Positions 58,555 to 61,285 of a DNA stretch of 61,285 bases are shown here, piece after piece. The notes beneath the pieces were generated by a model that was given only the letters and a program-made list of their open reading frames with translations, did no database searches and was not told the origin of the DNA. The translations under genes and the position numbers were made by a program. Source of the stretch: JAGNLA01 sp964639885 (GTDB taxonomy: Bacteria > Caldisericota > Caldisericia > JAAYUI01); the NCBI GenBank assembly GCA_964639885.1, contig CAZXEH010000010.1, forward strand, positions 1-61,285, written 5' to 3'. Position 1 is the stretch's first letter, and every line of letters starts with the position of its first letter.

Positions 58555-58971
58555 ATGGGCAGGAGACAGAGCAGGGAAATAGCCCTGCAAATGCTTTTCG
58601 CCTCAGAGTTCGACTCATCAGACCCCAAAACTTCAGGCCTCATGGTGCTTCAGACAACTGATGCCGATGAGGAGTCGAAAGAGTTTGCAAAAGTCCTTTT
58701 TATTGGTGTGCTCAATGAAAAAGATGAACTGGACAGGATTATTTCCAAGTACCTCGAAAATTGGAAACTGGACAGATTGTTCACCATTGACCGGTCAGTT
58801 CTGAGACTCTCTCTTTACGAGCTTAAAAACCTGCCGGACACCCCGTCATCGGTCGTTATCGACCAGGCTGTCAGGCTTGCCAAGAAGTTCGGTAATGACG
58901 AGTCAAGCAAATTCATAAATGGAATTTTAGGGGCCTTTTTCAGGTCCAATAATGAAAAGAATAAGGATTAA
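58555..58971 (+). CDS. nusB: Transcription antitermination factor NusB
   Basis: NusB is a 138-residue RNA-binding factor that forms an antitermination complex with NusE/S10 on rRNA transcripts. The N-terminal RRQSREIALQMLF, the middle WKLDRLFTIDRSVLRLSLYEL in part, and the C-terminal DQAVRLAKKFGNDESSKFINGILG in part are typical. Its ATG directly follows the efp TAA, and its end overlaps the acylphosphatase gene by 20 bases, so the three genes form one unit. Confidence 0.95.
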   Translation: MGRRQSREIALQMLFASEFDSSDPKTSGLMVLQTTDADEESKEFAKVLFIGVLNEKDELDRIISKYLENWKLDRLFTIDRSVLRLSLYELKNLPDTPSSVVIDQAVRLAKKFGNDESSKFINGILGAFFRSNNEKNKD

Positions 58972-59224
58972 AGTCGCTGGCATTGTCCAGGGTGTCGGTT
59001 TCAGGGCTTTCGCCAAGAAACATGCGCAGTACCTTGGTTTGACAGGATTCACCAGAAACAATCCAGACGGATCGGTAACCATAGAAGTTCAGGGTAAAAC
59101 CGAGGCTCTGGCGGTATACATGAATCTCATGGAAACTGGGCCACAGTCTTGCGAAGTCAGACATTGCAACGTCGAAGATGTAGAAATCGTCGGGAACGAA
59201 ACGTTCTTTTATGTAACAGGCTAA
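58952..59224 (+). CDS. acyP: Acylphosphatase
   Basis: A 90-residue enzyme that hydrolyses acyl phosphates. The signature GIVQGVGFRAF contains the catalytic Arg near residue 18, and the catalytic Asn lies in GFTRNNPDGSV. Length is typical. It overlaps nusB by 20 bases at its start and the converging ferredoxin-domain gene by four bases at its end. Confidence 0.94.
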   Translation: MKRIRIKVAGIVQGVGFRAFAKKHAQYLGLTGFTRNNPDGSVTIEVQGKTEALAVYMNLMETGPQSCEVRHCNVEDVEIVGNETFFYVTG

Positions 59225-60132
59225 AACAGAGCCTTTTGAGGGCAGACGTCAATGCAGGCTCCGCACCTGACACAGAGATTACCTATAAAAATCTTGCCTT
59301 TTTCGCTTTTAAGCGATCCATTGGGGCAAACGGTAAAACAATCGAGGCAGAGATTGCATTTCTTATGGTCAACTGATGGTTTGCGCCCTGTTTTCCCAGC
59401 AACTATATAATCTTTTTCGAGTTTGCCGTTTGTTTGGGTTTGCATCAGGAATGAGTCACCAACATCCATTTTCGCAGCCTCTGTCAGCAGTTTATCGGCT
59501 TTTATGTTGACGCGACATGCGTTCAGACCTTTCGCCTCGACTGCAGATGCATCCATGCCCGAAATAATGTTGGTAGGCGTAAAAAGTACACTCCATGCAA
59601 TTTTTGGGAAGATGACCGATTTAAAGATTTCAGCCACGGCTTTTGATGTGTTGCCAATGTAGCATTTGGCGAGAGTCGCTGTTGGAAGTACAGTCGTTGT
59701 CAGCGAGATCAAGCCTTCCACGCCAAATCTTGCAGATGAGGTCAACATTCCGACACAAACAATGTGGCGACAGGTCAAAACTTCTTCCATCAAACCAATG
59801 TTTTCGATGATGGGCGCAATGGATTCCTCCGCTTGCCTACCGAAAAGACCATGTTTTTTGAACGTAACCGGTTCTGCTTTCGAGAAGACGAATCTGGCGT
59901 TCCTGCGAGTTAAAGTATTGGCATCACCTGAGAAGTGTCCGGCCAAAGAAACAGCTTGATTGAAGGTATTCAATTTTCCCAAAAGAGATTTTGTAAAATC
60001 ATAAAATCTTGAGTCTGAAACAGGCTTTTCAGGAAGAATAACCAGGGTTTTCGAGCCAGAAACAAAAAACTCCCTGGAGATCATCTCCAGGGAGTTTTGA
60101 ACGTCCTGATGACACCAGATTGGTTCTGGCAT
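59221..60132 (-). CDS. Protein with C-terminal double [4Fe-4S] ferredoxin domain, DUF362-like
   Basis: A 303-residue protein. The C-terminal 60 residues carry two [4Fe-4S] motifs, CNLCLDCFTVCP and CVRCGACIDVCP. The N-terminal part resembles DUF362 proteins, often fused to such ferredoxins in anaerobes; the match is moderate. The chosen ATG 60132 overlaps the rpsI stop as TAATG, so translation may be coupled to rpsI. A perfect 16-bp hairpin with a T tract, typical of a terminator, is encoded at codons 12-23. This suggests either attenuation after rpsI or a later start. It is probably a redox or maturation protein. Confidence 0.65.
   Translation of the reverse strand: MPEPIWCHQDVQNSLEMISREFFVSGSKTLVILPEKPVSDSRFYDFTKSLLGKLNTFNQAVSLAGHFSGDANTLTRRNARFVFSKAEPVTFKKHGLFGRQAEESIAPIIENIGLMEEVLTCRHIVCVGMLTSSARFGVEGLISLTTTVLPTATLAKCYIGNTSKAVAEIFKSVIFPKIAWSVLFTPTNIISGMDASAVEAKGLNACRVNIKADKLLTEAAKMDVGDSFLMQTQTNGKLEKDYIVAGKTGRKPSVDHKKCNLCLDCFTVCPNGSLKSEKGKIFIGNLCVRCGACIDVCPQKALF
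60066..60098 (-). terminator. Terminator hairpin inside the 5' end of the ferredoxin-domain gene
   Basis: AAAACTCCCTGGAGAT (60066-60081) and its exact complement (60083-60098) are separated by one base. On the minus strand the hairpin is followed by TTTTTTG. It lies 34 bases after the rpsI stop, where the rplM-rpsI terminator is expected, yet within codons 12-23 of the next gene. Confidence 0.8.
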
Positions 60133-60512
60133 TATCTCTTTCTGTACTGTCTGGCTTTCCTGGCGCCTCTCATACCGGCTTTCATTCTTTCTTTCTTCCT
60201 TGCATCTCTGGATAGGAAGCCAGCCTTTTTGAGTGGTGGCCTGAGTTCCGGGTCGAACTCGAGGAGCGCTTTTGCGATGCCGTTTCTCATTGCCTCAGCC
60301 TGTGAGTTGTAGCCTGAACCGGCAACCTTGACTGTGACATCAAACTTGGTCTTCATATTGACAAGTTCGAGCGGCTGGAAAATCGGGCGGTAGAACATGT
60401 CAGATGTGAAGAATTCGTTGATCGGCTTTTCATTGATTACGACCTTGCCTTCGCCTGGTGTGAGAGTTATCTGGGCGACTGCAGTCTTTCTGTAACCTGT
60501 GGCTCTGTACAT
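60132..60512 (-). CDS. rpsI: 30S ribosomal protein S9
   Basis: A 126-residue ribosomal protein with the S9 start (ATGYRKTAVAQI), the GEGKVVINEKP strand, the KVAGSGYNSQAEAMRNGIAKALL region in part, and the C-terminal basic tail ending RKARQYRKR that reaches the P-site tRNA. It follows rplM after eight bases. The stop overlaps the next gene by one base. Confidence 0.97.
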   Translation of the reverse strand: MYRATGYRKTAVAQITLTPGEGKVVINEKPINEFFTSDMFYRPIFQPLELVNMKTKFDVTVKVAGSGYNSQAEAMRNGIAKALLEFDPELRPPLKKAGFLSRDARKKERMKAGMRGARKARQYRKR

Positions 60513-60520
60513 GATTCCTC

Positions 60521-60955
60521 CTACGCCTCAAGCTCAAGCTTCGATGGCTTCTGAGCTGAGTGCGGGTGGGTCGTTCCCTTGTAGACATGAAGCTTGCGGA
60601 AGAGTTCCCTGCCAAGCTTTGTGTGTGGGAGCATGCCCTTGATTGCTTTCTCAATTACGCGTTCTGGCAACCTTGCGCGAAGCTTCTGGAAGGTTTCGGC
60701 TCTGAGTCCACCGTTGTAACCTGTGTAGTGGCGGTAAACCTTGTCCGTTTCCTTGTAACCGGTAACTACGATCTTTTCTGCGTTGACGACAATCACGTTA
60801 TCTCCACAGTCATAATGCGGGCTCCATGTCGGCTTGTCCTTGCCGGAAAGAAGCCTGGAAACCATGACTGCAAGTCGGCCGAGTGTCTTGCCTTCTGCAT
60901 CGACCAGGTACCAGTTTCGCTTGCTGGGGTCAACCTTCGGAAATACTGTATCCAT
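60521..60955 (-). CDS. rplM: 50S ribosomal protein L13
   Basis: L13 of 144 residues: NWYLVDAEGKTLGRLAV, VIVVNAEKIVVTGYKE, KGMLPHTKLGRELFRKLHVY in part. I chose ATG 60955 because AGGAGG lies just upstream and it gives the standard length; a frame extension reaching 61030 crosses the promoter. It is the first gene of rplM-rpsI. Confidence 0.96.
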   Translation of the reverse strand: MDTVFPKVDPSKRNWYLVDAEGKTLGRLAVMVSRLLSGKDKPTWSPHYDCGDNVIVVNAEKIVVTGYKETDKVYRHYTGYNGGLRAETFQKLRARLPERVIEKAIKGMLPHTKLGRELFRKLHVYKGTTHPHSAQKPSKLELEA

Positions 60956-60977
60956 TAGTCCTCCTGACAAAATTACA

Positions 60978-61005
60978 AGTTTAGGAAACCAACCCGCACT
61001 GTCAA
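60978..61005 (-). promoter_or_regulatory. rplM-rpsI promoter
   Basis: On the minus strand TTGACA (61000-61005) and TAAACT (60978-60983) are 16 bases apart, about 22 bases before ATG 60955. Confidence 0.7.
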
Positions 61006-61032
61006 GAAAAGATTCATTTTCCTTTTTCATAA

Positions 61033-61060
61033 TTGAAGGGATCTAAACTGTTGGTATAGT
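61033..61060 (+). promoter_or_regulatory. rpmB promoter
   Basis: TTGAAG at 61033-61038 and TATAGT at 61055-61060 with a 16-base spacer, followed by a short leader and AAGGAGG before ATG 61089. Confidence 0.65.
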
Positions 61061-61088
61061 TGTCAACCGTTATCAAGGAGGTTTAGAG

Positions 61089-61277
61089 ATGTCCAAGGTA
61101 TGTGAAGTTTGCGGAAAAGGTCCGGTGGTTGGCCACACAATCAGCCACTCACACATCAGGTCCAAAAGGCGCTGGCTGCCAAACCTCCATGTCGTGAGAG
61201 CACTCAAGGGTTCATCGGTTGTAAGGATGAAAGTCTGCGCAAAGTGCCTCAAAGCCGGCAAGGTAAAGGTGGCATAG
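61089..61277 (+). CDS. rpmB: 50S ribosomal protein L28, zinc-binding form
   Basis: L28 of 62 residues: SKVCEVCGKGPVVGHTISHS in part, RRWLPNLHVVR, then VCAKCLKAGKV. The two CxxC pairs make this the zinc-containing (C+) version. AAGGAGG precedes the ATG. It is divergent from rplM and ends eight bases before the window edge, so the terminator lies outside. Confidence 0.95.
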   Translation: MSKVCEVCGKGPVVGHTISHSHIRSKRRWLPNLHVVRALKGSSVVRMKVCAKCLKAGKVKVA

Positions 61278-61285
61278 CTTAAATA

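Noticed and set aside
1..61285. CRISPR array or insertion sequence in the window
   Set aside because: No regularly spaced direct repeats and no transposase-like reading frame were seen.

Overview
This window looks like a chromosomal segment of an anaerobic or thermophile-type bacterium of medium G+C content. Housekeeping genes sit at both ends (rplU; efp, nusB, rplM-rpsI, rpmB) and translation, proteolysis and transport genes are scattered between them (tyrS, tRNA-Arg, clpC, a McsA-like gene, acpS, corA, a heavy-metal P-type ATPase). ClpC plus McsA and many secreted proteins ending in copper-amine-oxidase-N1-type domains fit Firmicutes or deep-branching phyla such as Caldisericota or Cryosericota. 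That placement is inference; the sequence alone does not fix the phylum. I found no phage, insertion sequence or CRISPR array.

Layout. 1-6.2 kb: the tail of a PQQ-propeller gene, then rplU, a COG2403 GTPase and argF, then hypA-hypB, then a probable horizontally acquired nuclease-methyltransferase fusion. 6.2-11.9 kb: a minus-strand operon, DUF4388 protein, membrane protein, tyrS, VWA-FHA protein, hutU. 12-20.7 kb: an MFS transporter and two tandem giant secreted FG-GAP/transglutaminase-like paralogues. 20.7-21.7 kb: tRNA-Arg(CCG), a mcsA-like gene whose 3' end runs into the tRNA, and acpS. 21.7-42.3 kb: mostly secreted proteins (copper-amine-oxidase-N1 proteins, NHL and PQQ propellers, a glycosidase-like PD40 protein, a CAP-domain protein, two NodB-like proteins), interspersed with a phosphatase, a DUF4037-like protein, a Fur-box-controlled peroxiredoxin, corA and small unknown genes. 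42.3-46.7 kb: P-type ATPase and clpC. 46.8-56.3 kb: an operon for a FecR protein, a polytopic membrane protein, a Gly-Asn-Asp-x-Tyr repeat solenoid and an alpha/alpha-toroid protein, then a PQQ protein and a second copy of the solenoid. 56.5-61.3 kb: a V4R-domain pair, efp-nusB-acylphosphatase, rplM-rpsI followed by a ferredoxin-domain protein, and rpmB.

The most consistent unexplained signal is promoter placement. At least ten protein genes have a sigma-70-like -10 box ending only 6-8 bases before the start codon and no Shine-Dalgarno sequence, so they are predicted to be leaderless: hypA, the methyltransferase, the phosphatase, corA, the gene divergent from corA, the genes at 35685, 36285 and 57871, the P-type ATPase and clpC. 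The FecR gene is a near-leaderless eleventh case. Other genes have clear AGGAGG-type sites. The other main points are the duplicated solenoid and transglutaminase-like exoproteins, the exact Fur-type operator at the peroxiredoxin gene, a terminator hairpin inside the gene after rpsI, and an Arg in the P-type ATPase phosphorylation signature.
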